A stretch of 59,250 nucleotides of DNA from Sandaracinaceae bacterium. GTDB taxonomy: Bacteria > Myxococcota_A > Polyangia > Polyangiales > Sandaracinaceae. Position 1 is the stretch's first letter, and each line of letters opens with the position of its first letter. A program made the position numbers and the translations under genes. The stretch is taken from NCBI GenBank assembly GCA_019637095.1, contig JAHBWG010000061.1:1-59250 (forward strand), written 5' to 3'. This document shows positions 9,839 to 18,200 of this stretch, in pieces. The notes beneath the pieces were generated by a model that worked only from the letters and a program-made list of their open reading frames with translations, did not search any database and was not told the DNA's origin.

Positions 9839-10053
9839 CAGCGCTTCGCCCTCGCGCCGCGACGACCCACCGGCGCGTCGAACAGGCTCTCGAGCGCCGC
9901 CTTCGCCGCGGGCGAGGTCCACTCCTCGACGACCACGTCCATCGTGCGCAGCTACCCCTTCGTGTTCCACCAACGCGCGGCGTCCATCTCGCCGAGCCGG
10001 ACGACGACGCCGCGAAGCTCCAAGATGCGCGCGAGACCTCGAGTGGTGGTCAT
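9838..10053 (-). pseudogene. BrxE-like gene remnant with in-frame stop
   Basis: From the ATG at 10053 the frame gives MTTTRGLARILELRGVVVRL followed by GEMDAARWWNTKG and then a TAG at 9952-9954. The pattern R-L-G-E-x-D-x-x-x-W-W is what I recall from the N-terminus of BrxE family proteins, associated with BREX-type and other anti-phage loci. The same frame stays open after the stop for 37 more codons (an internal ATG at 9942 gives MDVVVEEWTSPAAKAALESL...) and ends by overlapping the next gene. At 72 codons in total it is far shorter than the roughly 150-190 residues expected. It is most likely an internally deleted, stop-interrupted gene, though two overlapping short proteins cannot be excluded. 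Confidence 0.5.
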
Positions 10054-10191
10054 TCGGGTGCCGTCCTCGGGCGAGGGAGCAGGCTACTCGGTTGGTGCGC
10101 CGCGAACAATCCGCTCCTGCGCCGACGCGTGTCGCGGGACACCTACGAACGCAACCTTCGTTGCGCCGCGCGCGCAGCGCTCCGGGTGCGC

Positions 10192-10197
10192 TACGCT
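10192..10197 (+). promoter_or_regulatory. Putative -10 element TACGCT, leaderless promoter
   Basis: TACGCT ends nine bases before the GTG at 10207, and there is no purine-rich ribosome binding site between them. This is the usual geometry of leaderless transcripts. Confidence 0.45.
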
Positions 10198-10206
10198 GGG
10201 TGGACC

Positions 10207-10743
10207 GTGAGCACCGCCGAGGCGCAGGACTCCGGCGCGACCGACGCGCTCGCTTCCGTCACCTACTACCGCGCGTGCGTCGGCGCGTGGCGCGCGCCGC
10301 TGGCGATGCGCGTCACCGATCCGGCCGCGCTCCGAGACGCGGGGATGCGCTGGCTCGATCGGGTGAGCCTGCGGCTCCTCGCCGCCTGGCCGCGCTGGCT
10401 CGGCCGGCCGGTCGTCGAGACGACGGTCGCGTTCGAGGCGCCGCGCGAGGTGCTCCACACGACCACGGCGCGCTGGCTCGGCCTGCGCCTCGATCGCAGC
10501 GTCGAGCGCTTCACGCTCGACCCCGATGGCCGGCGCTTCACCGTGCACGGCGGCATGACCGGGCACGGGACGATCGACGAGCTCGCGACGCGCGGCGAGT
10601 ACCACCTGCGCTGGCGCGGGGTGGAGCTCGTCCAGCGCACGATGCGCGACGGCGACCTCGTCTCCGTCCGACAAGAAGGCCCCGGCTTCACCGGCGCCCT
10701 CGAGCTCGTGCGCCAGCCGGACAGGCGCGCGGCCTCGCGGTGA
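10207..10743 (+). CDS. Conserved-looking hypothetical protein
   Basis: A 178-residue protein starting with GTG (VSTAEAQDSGATDALASVTY). It has no signal peptide or membrane segment. Features include YYRACVGAWRAPLAMRVTD near the N-terminus, an amphipathic helix rich in Trp (GMRWLDRVSLRLLAAWPRWL), and a C-terminal run of beta strands (ERFTLDPDGRRFTVHGGMTG, RWRGVELVQRTMRDGDLVSV) that looks like a lipocalin or START-like barrel. This is only a structural impression. Codon use is typical for the window. It is divergent from the defence-type island and upstream of the broken XRE gene, with no clear functional link to either. Confidence 0.6.
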   Translation: MSTAEAQDSGATDALASVTYYRACVGAWRAPLAMRVTDPAALRDAGMRWLDRVSLRLLAAWPRWLGRPVVETTVAFEAPREVLHTTTARWLGLRLDRSVERFTLDPDGRRFTVHGGMTGHGTIDELATRGEYHLRWRGVELVQRTMRDGDLVSVRQEGPGFTGALELVRQPDRRAASR

Positions 10744-10879
10744 GCGCAGGCGCAGGGGGCGCGCCCCGCGCGGCCTCGCACTCCGGAGCCCGCAAGTCGC
10801 ATTGTCCACTCGATCGTCGCGGGCACGCCGGCGAGGTCGCGGGTTGCGCGGGTTGTCGGGTCCGACACACTGCCGAGAC

Positions 10880-11295
10880 GTGAGGGAGCGCCTGATCGCG
10901 ATGGCCGCGAGCGCCGAGCGCAGCTCGGCTGGACGCAGCGCGAGCTGGCGCGCGCGATCGGCTCGAGCGCGTCGCGCGTCTCCAAGATGGAGGCCGGAGA
11001 CCCGGGCATCTCGCTGGACCTGATCGCGCGCGCGCTCGACGCGATGGCGGTGTCGGTCCACGCCACCGTGGACTCCGAGCGCGACCCGCTCGCCGACCCG
11101 CTGCTCGAGGAGACCGATCGCGCCCTCCTCTCGCGCGAGCTCCTGAAGCGCCAGATCGCGCGGCGTATCGCGGAGCGGCACGGAGTCGACGCCGACGACG
11201 TGCGCCACGTCCTCACCAACCTCGAGCGGCCGCCGCTGGCCCGGCTCGCCCACGCGTTCCGCCGTGCACGCCTTCGACGGCACGCCGTTCACTGA
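10880..11295 (+). pseudogene. XRE-family helix-turn-helix regulator, N-terminal frameshift
   Basis: The frame ending at 11295 has a clear XRE helix-turn-helix: AQLGWTQRELARAIGSSASR then VSKMEAGDPGISLDLIARAL. No ATG, GTG or TTG precedes it in frame, and the only later ATG (10987) lies inside the DNA-binding domain. The GTG at 10880 begins a natural N-terminus (VRERLIAMAASAE) in another frame. Inserting one base near 10914 would join the two into a normal regulator. The downstream part (DRALLSRELLKRQIARRIAE, DDVRHVLTNLERPP) is unrecognised. The gene is probably broken, or one base was lost in assembly. Confidence 0.65.
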
Positions 11296-11473
11296 CGACG
11301 ACTTCGCGACCGAGTACGACGGGACGCGGGCGCTCGAGGTGGAGGACTTCGAGATCCGCGTGTTGGATCTGGCGCGCGTCATCGCGAGCAAGACAGCGGC
11401 GGCTCGCCCGAAGGACCTCGCCGTGCTCGAACAGCTCCGCGCCGCGCTGGCGGCTCGCGCGGCGACCGAGTGA
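11264..11473 (+). pseudogene. C-terminal fragment of a nucleotidyltransferase
   Basis: The frame reads VHAFDGTPFTDDDFATEYDG and then FEIRVLDLARVIASKTAAARPKDLAVLEQL. The last part is characteristic of the C-terminal end of small nucleotidyltransferase proteins (AbiEii/MNT-like), in which a hydrophobic helix is followed by an I-A-x-K...RPKD motif. The N-terminal catalytic GS and D-x-D motifs are missing and the fragment runs directly out of the XRE gene, so a deletion seems to have joined the two. The pair may be the remains of a toxin-antitoxin-type module. Confidence 0.6.
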
Positions 11474-11554
11474 GGAGCCCCGCCCCCGCGGCGAGGGACC
11501 ACTGCGGCTCACGGAGCGCCAGCCGCTGCGCAGGAATGCCGTGCTCCGGCGTCT

Positions 11555-13198
11555 TCAGGCGGCGGTGCCGGGCTCGGCCTGCGCCATCCGCGCGCGCTCC
11601 GCGCCGCGGATGAAGCGGCTGAAGAGCAGCGCGATGAGCGGGCCCGCGAGCGTGGTGCCGAACACGATCAGCCAGATCGGCTCGCTGCGGCATGGCTGCC
11701 CCTCGGCGCAGTACGTCCCGATGAGCAGCCCGCTCACCACGCCGACCGGGATCTTCGCGGCGAAGAGCGGGATCTCGGCGAGGCCCATGTAGCTCGACTC
11801 GCGGCCCTTCGGAGCCATGAGCGCGATGTACTCGTAGAGCCGCGGCGACCAGAGCGCCTCACCGACGCTCAGCACGATCACGAACAGGTACGCGCCCGTC
11901 CGCTCGTAGTGCGCGTCGGGCCCGAGCAGCCCGCCGAGCGCCGCGCGCGACGCGGCCTCGAAGGGCTCGTGCGCGACCATGAAGAGGATGCTCGCCGTCG
12001 TGATGAACGACCCGATCAGGATCACCCACCACGCGGAGAAGCGGCTCGTGAGCGAGCCGACGAGCGGCGTGAGCACGATGATCAGCAGCGGGTTGAGCGC
12101 CCAGATCGCCTCCTGCGGCGTGTCCCGCCCGAAGTCGCGCAGCATGTACGTCGGCCACGTCGAGTGCGCGTGCACGAACACCGCGCGCACCAGCACGAGG
12201 AGCGAGACGAAGAGCACGAAGGCCCAGAAGGTCCGCTCCTTCACGAGCTCGAGGAGGATCTTCGCCGCGCGCGCGACGAGCGGCGACGCCTCGGCGCTCG
12301 CCGACGGCTCGCTCGCGGCCTCGTCGACCTTCAGCGCGCGCACGATCAGGAGGCTCGCGATCGAGAAGAGCGTCGCGACGAGGAAGATGAGCTCGTAGCC
12401 GCTCAGCCCGACCGGCGGGTCGGGCAGCGGCTGGCCCGCGAGCTGCGCGGCGGCCGCCTCGCGGATCGCGTCGAGGTCCGGCGCGGTCCAGTGGTCGAGG
12501 TCGCGGCCGCCGGTCGCGACCCGCGCGAACGAGCGCACGCCCGCGTCCGCGTCCGCGCCCGGCGGCGCGGGGAAGCGATCGGCGAGCTCCGCGACGAGCC
12601 CGCGCCGCGCGTCGAGCGCGGCGACCGGCACCGGCGCGAAGAGCTCGCTCGGCCGGATCGCGCGCCCGAGGAGCGAGAGACGCAGCCAGGCGACGAGCCA
12701 CCCGGCGAGGAACGCCCCGAGGTTCATCACCACGTAGTAGATGCTGAACGCGAACGAGCGGATCGACTCCGGCGCCTTCGCCTTCACGGCCGCGATGAGC
12801 ACCGGCTTCATCGTCGCGATGCCCCAACACCCGATCGCGAGCCCGAGCAGCGGGAGCGCGCGCACCTCGGAGAACGCGAGCAGCCCGCGCCCGATGATGA
12901 GCGTCGCCGCCGCGACGATCAGCGCGCGGCGCTTGCCCATCGCGTCGGCGATCACCCCGCTCACGAACACGAGGAGCGAGACCACCGTGAACGTCGCGCC
13001 GAAGATCGTGCCGGACGTCTCGTCGCTGAAGCGCAGGTCGTCGTGCAGGTAGAGGATCAGGATGTTGACGACCGCGAAGTACGCGATGCTCTCCGTGAGC
13101 TTCGCCGCGTAGACGAGCCACAGATCGCGCGGCGCCTCCAGCAGCGCGCGCAGGTCCGAGATCATCCCGCGCCCGCGCGCTCGCTCCGGCTCCGCCAC
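11555..13198 (-). CDS. MFS transporter, POT/peptide-transporter-like
   Basis: A 547-residue membrane protein with about 12 transmembrane helices. It has a major-facilitator signature in the loop after helix 2 (GVIADAMGKRRALIVAA) and an N-terminal helix reading AAKLTESIAYFAVVNILILY. The order of motifs and the large central loop (about residues 190-260) resemble proton-coupled oligopeptide transporters, but the family-defining motifs are only partly kept, so the substrate is unknown. The GTG at 13198 was chosen because TATCGT lies exactly seven bases upstream, giving a leaderless start; a GTG at 13207 and an ATG at 13165 are alternatives. It is divergent from the serpin gene across an 85-bp gap in which both genes have such elements. 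Confidence 0.85.
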   Translation of the reverse strand: MAEPERARGRGMISDLRALLEAPRDLWLVYAAKLTESIAYFAVVNILILYLHDDLRFSDETSGTIFGATFTVVSLLVFVSGVIADAMGKRRALIVAAATLIIGRGLLAFSEVRALPLLGLAIGCWGIATMKPVLIAAVKAKAPESIRSFAFSIYYVVMNLGAFLAGWLVAWLRLSLLGRAIRPSELFAPVPVAALDARRGLVAELADRFPAPPGADADAGVRSFARVATGGRDLDHWTAPDLDAIREAAAAQLAGQPLPDPPVGLSGYELIFLVATLFSIASLLIVRALKVDEAASEPSASAEASPLVARAAKILLELVKERTFWAFVLFVSLLVLVRAVFVHAHSTWPTYMLRDFGRDTPQEAIWALNPLLIIVLTPLVGSLTSRFSAWWVILIGSFITTASILFMVAHEPFEAASRAALGGLLGPDAHYERTGAYLFVIVLSVGEALWSPRLYEYIALMAPKGRESSYMGLAEIPLFAAKIPVGVVSGLLIGTYCAEGQPCRSEPIWLIVFGTTLAGPLIALLFSRFIRGAERARMAQAEPGTAA

Positions 13199-13205
13199 GG
13201 CGCGC

Positions 13206-13211
13206 ACGATA
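13206..13211 (-). promoter_or_regulatory. Putative -10 element TATCGT, leaderless promoter for MFS gene
   Basis: On the minus strand TATCGT is followed by seven bases and then the GTG at 13198. No ribosome binding site is present between them. Confidence 0.45.
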
Positions 13212-13269
13212 CCTGCGCCGATCCCCGCGGGCTACGCCGCGCGCGCCCAGAGGAGACGAGCCTTCGTGG

Positions 13270-13275
13270 TAGCGT
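13270..13275 (+). promoter_or_regulatory. Putative -10 element TAGCGT, leaderless promoter for serpin gene
   Basis: TAGCGT ends eight bases before the serpin ATG at 13284, with no ribosome binding site between them. It lies back to back with the element of the divergent MFS gene, so the two promoters share an 85-bp region. Confidence 0.45.
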
Positions 13276-13283
13276 CGGGGCGA

Positions 13284-14576
13284 ATGCGACTCACCGTCTT
13301 GTCGTGCGCCCTCGCCCTCGCGGCGTGTGGCTCCTCGAGCCCCGAGCCCAACGTGACGCCCACCCCTGCCCCGATCGCCAGCGCGACGCCGACCGAGCCC
13401 ACCCCGCCCACGCCCGAGCAAGCGCAGCTCTTCGCCCGCGCGAGCAACGCGTTCGGCCTCGAGCTCTGGTCGCACCTGCGGAGCGAGCGCGGCAACCAGA
13501 TCGTGTCGCCGGCGAGCATCGCCGTCGCCCTCGACATGACGTTCGCCGGGGCGCGCGGCGAGACCGCGGCCGAGATGGCGCGCGTGCTGCGCGCGCCGAG
13601 CGACGCGGCCGCGCTCCACGAGGCCGCCGGCAACGTGCTCTCGACGTGGAACGATCCGTCGCGCGAGGCGTACACGCTGGCCGTCGCGAACCGCCTCTTC
13701 GGCGAGCGCACGTACACGTTCGAGGAGCCGTTCCTCGCGCTGACGCGCACGACGTACCGCGCGCCCCTCGAGCCGCTCGACTTCCGGTCCGCGGCGGACG
13801 CGTCGCGCGTCGCGATCAACGGGTGGGTCGCCGAGCAGACGCGCGACCGCATCCGCGACCTTCTCCCGCCGGCGTCCATCGACGACCAGACGCGGCTGGT
13901 GCTCGTCAACGCGGTGTACTTCCTCGCGCGGTGGGCGACCGAGTTCGAGACGCACTCGACGCAGCCGCGTCCCTTCTTCGTCGACGGCGCGGGCAGCGGG
14001 GCGCCCGTCCCGACGATGCACCGCACCGGGCTGATGCGGTACGGCGAGGTGGACGGCGCGCAGGTGCTCGAGCTGCCCTACCGGCAGAACGAGGTCGGGA
14101 TGACGATCGTGCTGCCGCGCGAGCGCGACGGCCTCGGCGCCCTCGAGGAGGGGCTCGATCCCGAGCGCCTCGAGCGGTGGGTCGCGAGCCTCGAGGATGG
14201 GCACCGCGTCGCGCTCGCGCTGCCGAAGTTCCGCATCGCGCCGCCGACCTCGCTGCGGCTCGCGGACCTGCTGCAGCAGATGAACATGCGGCTCGCGTTC
14301 TCGCGCGAGCGCGCGGACTTCACGGGCATCGCGAACCCGCCGAGCCCCGCCGACCGCCTCTACGTCTCGCAGGTCTTCCACAAGGCGTTCGTCGCGGTCG
14401 ACGAGCAGGGCACCGAGGCGGCGGCCGCGACCGCGGTGGTCATGGCGCGCGCCGGCAGCGGGATGCCGCCGGAGCCGCCGATCGAGCTCCGGGCCGACCA
14501 CCCCTTCCTGTTCTTCATCCGCGACCTGCGCTCCGGGACCGTGCTGTTCATGGGGCGGCTGACCGACCCTCGCTGA
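13284..14576 (+). CDS. Serpin-family lipoprotein (serine protease inhibitor)
   Basis: A 430-residue protein. A lipoprotein signal MRLTVLSCALALAAC places the lipidated Cys at residue 15, followed by a Pro/Thr linker of about 30 residues. The serpin fold then runs to the end: NQIVSPASIAVALDMTFAGA, LVLVNAVYFLARWATEF and the C-terminal ADHPFLFFIRD plus FMGRLTDP are family hallmarks. The reactive-loop hinge EQGTEAAAATAVV is intact and rich in small residues, so an inhibitory mechanism is expected. Counting from the hinge puts P1 at Ala or the neighbouring Arg in MARAGS, suggesting elastase- or trypsin-like targets. It would sit at the cell surface or periplasm, perhaps guarding against secreted proteases. 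Confidence 0.93.
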   Translation: MRLTVLSCALALAACGSSSPEPNVTPTPAPIASATPTEPTPPTPEQAQLFARASNAFGLELWSHLRSERGNQIVSPASIAVALDMTFAGARGETAAEMARVLRAPSDAAALHEAAGNVLSTWNDPSREAYTLAVANRLFGERTYTFEEPFLALTRTTYRAPLEPLDFRSAADASRVAINGWVAEQTRDRIRDLLPPASIDDQTRLVLVNAVYFLARWATEFETHSTQPRPFFVDGAGSGAPVPTMHRTGLMRYGEVDGAQVLELPYRQNEVGMTIVLPRERDGLGALEEGLDPERLERWVASLEDGHRVALALPKFRIAPPTSLRLADLLQQMNMRLAFSRERADFTGIANPPSPADRLYVSQVFHKAFVAVDEQGTEAAAATAVVMARAGSGMPPEPPIELRADHPFLFFIRDLRSGTVLFMGRLTDPR

Positions 14577-14621
14577 GCACGCGGCCACGAATGACGAAAT
14601 GACGAGGATCGTCCCCTCCGC

Positions 14622-14640
14622 TGCCTAATACCATTAGGCA
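14622..14640. promoter_or_regulatory. 19-bp palindrome upstream of the Lrp-type regulator
   Basis: TGCCTAATACCATTAGGCA is a perfect palindrome of 8-bp arms around ACC. It lies 42 bp before the regulator ATG and is unusually AT-rich for this DNA. Lrp/AsnC proteins often bind such sites and control their own operon, so this is the best operator candidate in the window. A TTGACA at 14668-14673, between the palindrome and the ATG, is a possible -35 box for a start further downstream. Confidence 0.55.
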
Positions 14641-14682
14641 AATCGTTCCGAGTACCGAATCCCGTTGTTGACATGGTGCGTC

Positions 14683-15201
14683 ATGCGCGTCAGGGTTCAG
14701 CCCGCGATGACGCCGCTCGACGCGATCGACCGAGAGCTGCTCGAGGTCCTGCAGCGGGACTCCAAGGTCCCGCTGGCCAAGCTCGGCGAGCAGGTCGGGC
14801 TGAGCGCGCCGAGCGTGCTCGAGCGCATCCGCAAGCTCGAGGCGGCGGGGGTGATCACCGGCTACCACGCGGCCGTCGATGGGCGCCGGGTCGGGCTCGA
14901 CATCACCGCGTTCATCGGCATCTCGATCAACTACCCGCGCGACATCGATCAGTTCCTCGGCGAGATCTCCGAGTGGCCCGAGGTGCTCGAGTGCCACCAC
15001 GTGACGGGCGGCCACACGCTGCTCCTCAAGATCAAGACGCGGAACACCGCGTCGCTCGAGCACCTCATCTCGTCGCTGCGGCGAGTGGAGTGCGTGACCC
15101 AGACCGAGACGATGGTCGTCCTGTCGACGGCCACCGAGCGCGCGCGCGTGCCCATCCTCGAGGGCGCGAGCGAATCCGATCAGAAGCGGAGGCGACGATG
15201 A
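14683..15201 (+). CDS. Lrp/AsnC-family transcriptional regulator
   Basis: A 172-residue regulator. The N-terminal helix-turn-helix is typical of the family: LDAIDRELLEVLQRDSKVPL, AKLGEQVGLSAPSVLERIRK and LEAAGVITGYHAAVD. The RAM ligand-binding domain follows (ITAFIGISINYPRDIDQF, PEVLECHHVTGGHTLLLKIK). These proteins sense amino acids and regulate nitrogen metabolism. Its stop overlaps the gltB start (ATGA), so it is translated in the same transcript and very probably regulates glutamate synthase as well as itself. The start is uncertain between ATG 14683 and ATG 14707 (MTPLDAID). The second would match a TTGACA -35 at 14668. Confidence 0.92.
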   Translation: MRVRVQPAMTPLDAIDRELLEVLQRDSKVPLAKLGEQVGLSAPSVLERIRKLEAAGVITGYHAAVDGRRVGLDITAFIGISINYPRDIDQFLGEISEWPEVLECHHVTGGHTLLLKIKTRNTASLEHLISSLRRVECVTQTETMVVLSTATERARVPILEGASESDQKRRRR

Positions 15202-18200
15202 GCGGGCTGTACCGGCCGGACTTCGAGCACGACTCGTGCGGTGTGGGCTTCGTCGCGAACATCGGCGGCAAGCGCAGCCACGCGCTCGTCGAGTCGGCGC
15301 TCGAGGTCCTCGCGAACCTCGAGCACCGCGGCGCGGAGGGCAGCGACCCGAACACCGGCGACGGCGCGGGCGTCCTCTTGCAGATCCCGCATCGGCTGTA
15401 CGCGGAGGAGGCGAAGCGGCTCGGGTTCCGGCTGCCCTCGCGCCCCGGCGTCTACGGCGTCGGCATGGTGTTCATGCCGGCCGACGAGACGCGCCGCGCC
15501 GAGTGCGTCTCGCTCATCGAGGAGATCGTGCGCGAGGAGAGACAAGACTTGCTCGGCTGGCGCGACGTGCCGGTCGACCCGACGGTCTGCGGCGACGCCG
15601 CGCGCCGCACGCGGCCGCACGTCGCGCAGCTCTTCGTCGGCCCGGGCACCCTGCCGCCCGACGACCACGCGCTGAGCCGCAAGCTCTACGTCATCCGCAA
15701 GCGCATCGAGCACGAGATCGCGCGCCGCGGCCTCAAGCAGGAGGAGTACCCCTACGTCTGCTCGCTGTCGCGCGGGACGGTCGTCTACAAGGGCCTGCTC
15801 ACGCCCGAGCAGCTCCCGCGCTTCTACCTCGATCTCTCGGACGAGCGCACCGAGACGGCCATCGCGGTCGTGCACCAGCGCTTCAGCACGAACACGTTCC
15901 CCTCGTGGTCGCGCGCGCACCCCTACCGGCGCATCGCGCACAACGGCGAGATCAACACGCTGCGCGGCAACGTCGCGTGGATGGGCGCGCGCGAGCCGGT
16001 GCTGCGCTCGCCGGTGTTCGGCGAGGACATCGAGAAGCTCCTGCCGATCGTGGACCCGACCGGCTCGGACAGCGCGATGTTCGACGACGTGCTCGAGCTG
16101 TTGCGCCACACCGGCCGCTCGCTCCCGCACGCGGTGATGATGATGATCCCGGAGGCGTGGCAGGGGCACGAGTCGATGGACGACGAGCGCCGCGCCTTCT
16201 ACGAGTACCACTCGTGCGTGATGGAGCCCTGGGACGGCCCCGCGTGCATCGTGTTCACCGACGGGCGGCTCGTCGGCGCGGTGCTCGACCGCAACGGGCT
16301 GCGGCCCGCGCGCTACACGATCACCAAGGACGACTTCATCGTCGTGGCGTCGGAGGCGGGCGTGCTCGACATCCCACCCGAGCGCGTGCGCGAGAAGGGG
16401 CGCCTGCGCGCCGGACGCATGCTGCTCGTCGACACCGAGCTCGGCTCGCTCGTCGAGGACGAGGAGCTCAAGGCCACGCAGGCGACGCGGCGGCCGTGGC
16501 GACGCTGGCTCGAGCAGAACGTCGTGACGATGGGCGAGGTCGCCCCCGCGCCGCGCGGTTCGATGCCGCCGCCGCTGCCGCCCGATCTCCTGCTCTGCGC
16601 GCAGCGCGTCCACGGCTATACACAGGAAGACTTGTTGCGCGTCGTCGCGCCGATGGCCGCCGACGGCAAGGAACCGCTCGGCTCGATGGGCCGCGACACG
16701 CCGCTCGCGGTCCTCTCGACCGAGGCGCCGCTGTTGTTCGACTACTTCAAGCAGCTCTTCGCGCAGGTCACGAACCCGCCGATCGATCCGATCCGCGAGG
16801 CGCTCGTGATGACGCTGCGCAGCACGCTCGGGCCCGAGTCGAACCTCTTCGAGGAGAGCCCGACCCACTGCCTCAAGCTCCAGCTCCCGACGCCGGTCCT
16901 CGACGACGAAGAGCTCGGGCAGATCCGCGGGCTCGAGCGGCCCGGGCTCGTCGCGGTGACGCTGCGCGCGCTCTTCGAGCCGACGCGCGAGGGCCTCCAC
17001 GCCGCGCTCGAGACCCTCACGCGCGAGGCCGAGCAGGCCGTGCTCGGCGGCGCCACCGTGCTGGTGATCTCGGACCGCGGCCAGGACGAGCGCCGCGCGC
17101 CGATCCCGAGCTTGCTCGCGACCTCGGCGGTGCACCACCACCTGATCCGCTGCGGGCTGCGCAAGAACTGCGGGCTCATCGTCGAGAGCGGCGAGCCGCG
17201 CGAGGTGCACCACTTCTGCATGCTCATCGGCTACGGCGCCGGCGCGGTGAACCCGTACCTCGCGTACGAGACGCTGCGCGCCGCCGCGCACGACGGGCGC
17301 CTCGGCGATCTCGACCCCGACCGCGCGGAGCGCCGCTACCGGCGCGCGATCGAGCAGGGGATCCTCAAGGTGATGTCGAAGATGGGCATCTCGACGCTGC
17401 AGAGCTACCGCGGCGCGCAGATGTTCGAGGCCATCGGCCTGGGCGACGCGCTGCTCGAGCAGTGGTTCCCGAACACCCCGTCGCAGATCGGCGGCATCGG
17501 CCTCGACGAGATCGCGGACGACACGATCGCGCGGCACGCGCGCGCGCACGCGCCGCACCGGCTCTCGTTGCTCGATCCGGGCGGGCGCTACGCGTGGCGC
17601 CGCGAGGGCGAGCGCCACCTCTGGAACCCCAAGACGATCGGCACGTTGCAGCACGCGGTGCGCTCCGGGAGCTACGCGACGTTCAAGAAGTTCAGCGCGC
17701 TCGCCGACGCGGACACGCGGCAGACGCACCTGCGCGGGCTGCTCGAGTTCGAGCGCGCGCACGTGACGCCGATCCCGCTCGACGAGGTCGAGCCGGCGCA
17801 CGCGATCGTGCGGCGCTTCAAGACCGGCGCGATGAGCTTCGGCTCCATCTCGAAGGAGGCGCACGAGACGCTCGCGGTCGCGATGAACCGCCTCGGCGCG
17901 CGCTCGAACTGCGGCGAGGGCGGCGAGGACCCGGCGCGCTATCGGGCGCGCGAGAACGGCGACTCGGCCAGGAGCGCGATCAAGCAGGTCGCCTCCGGCC
18001 GCTTCGGCGTGACCATCGAGTACCTGAACGCCGCCGACGAGCTGCAGATCAAGATCGCGCAGGGCGCCAAGCCCGGCGAGGGCGGCCAGCTCCCGGGGCA
18101 CAAGGTCGACGCGAACATCGCGCGCGTGCGCCACTCGACGCCGGGCGTCGGGCTCATCAGCCCGCCGCCGCACCACGACATCTACTCGATCGAGGACCTC

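Noticed and set aside
11859-14602. Long overlapping frames on both strands across the MFS and serpin genes
   Set aside because: They are shadows of the two real genes in high-GC DNA. The MFS helices and serpin motifs are unambiguous in the chosen frames.
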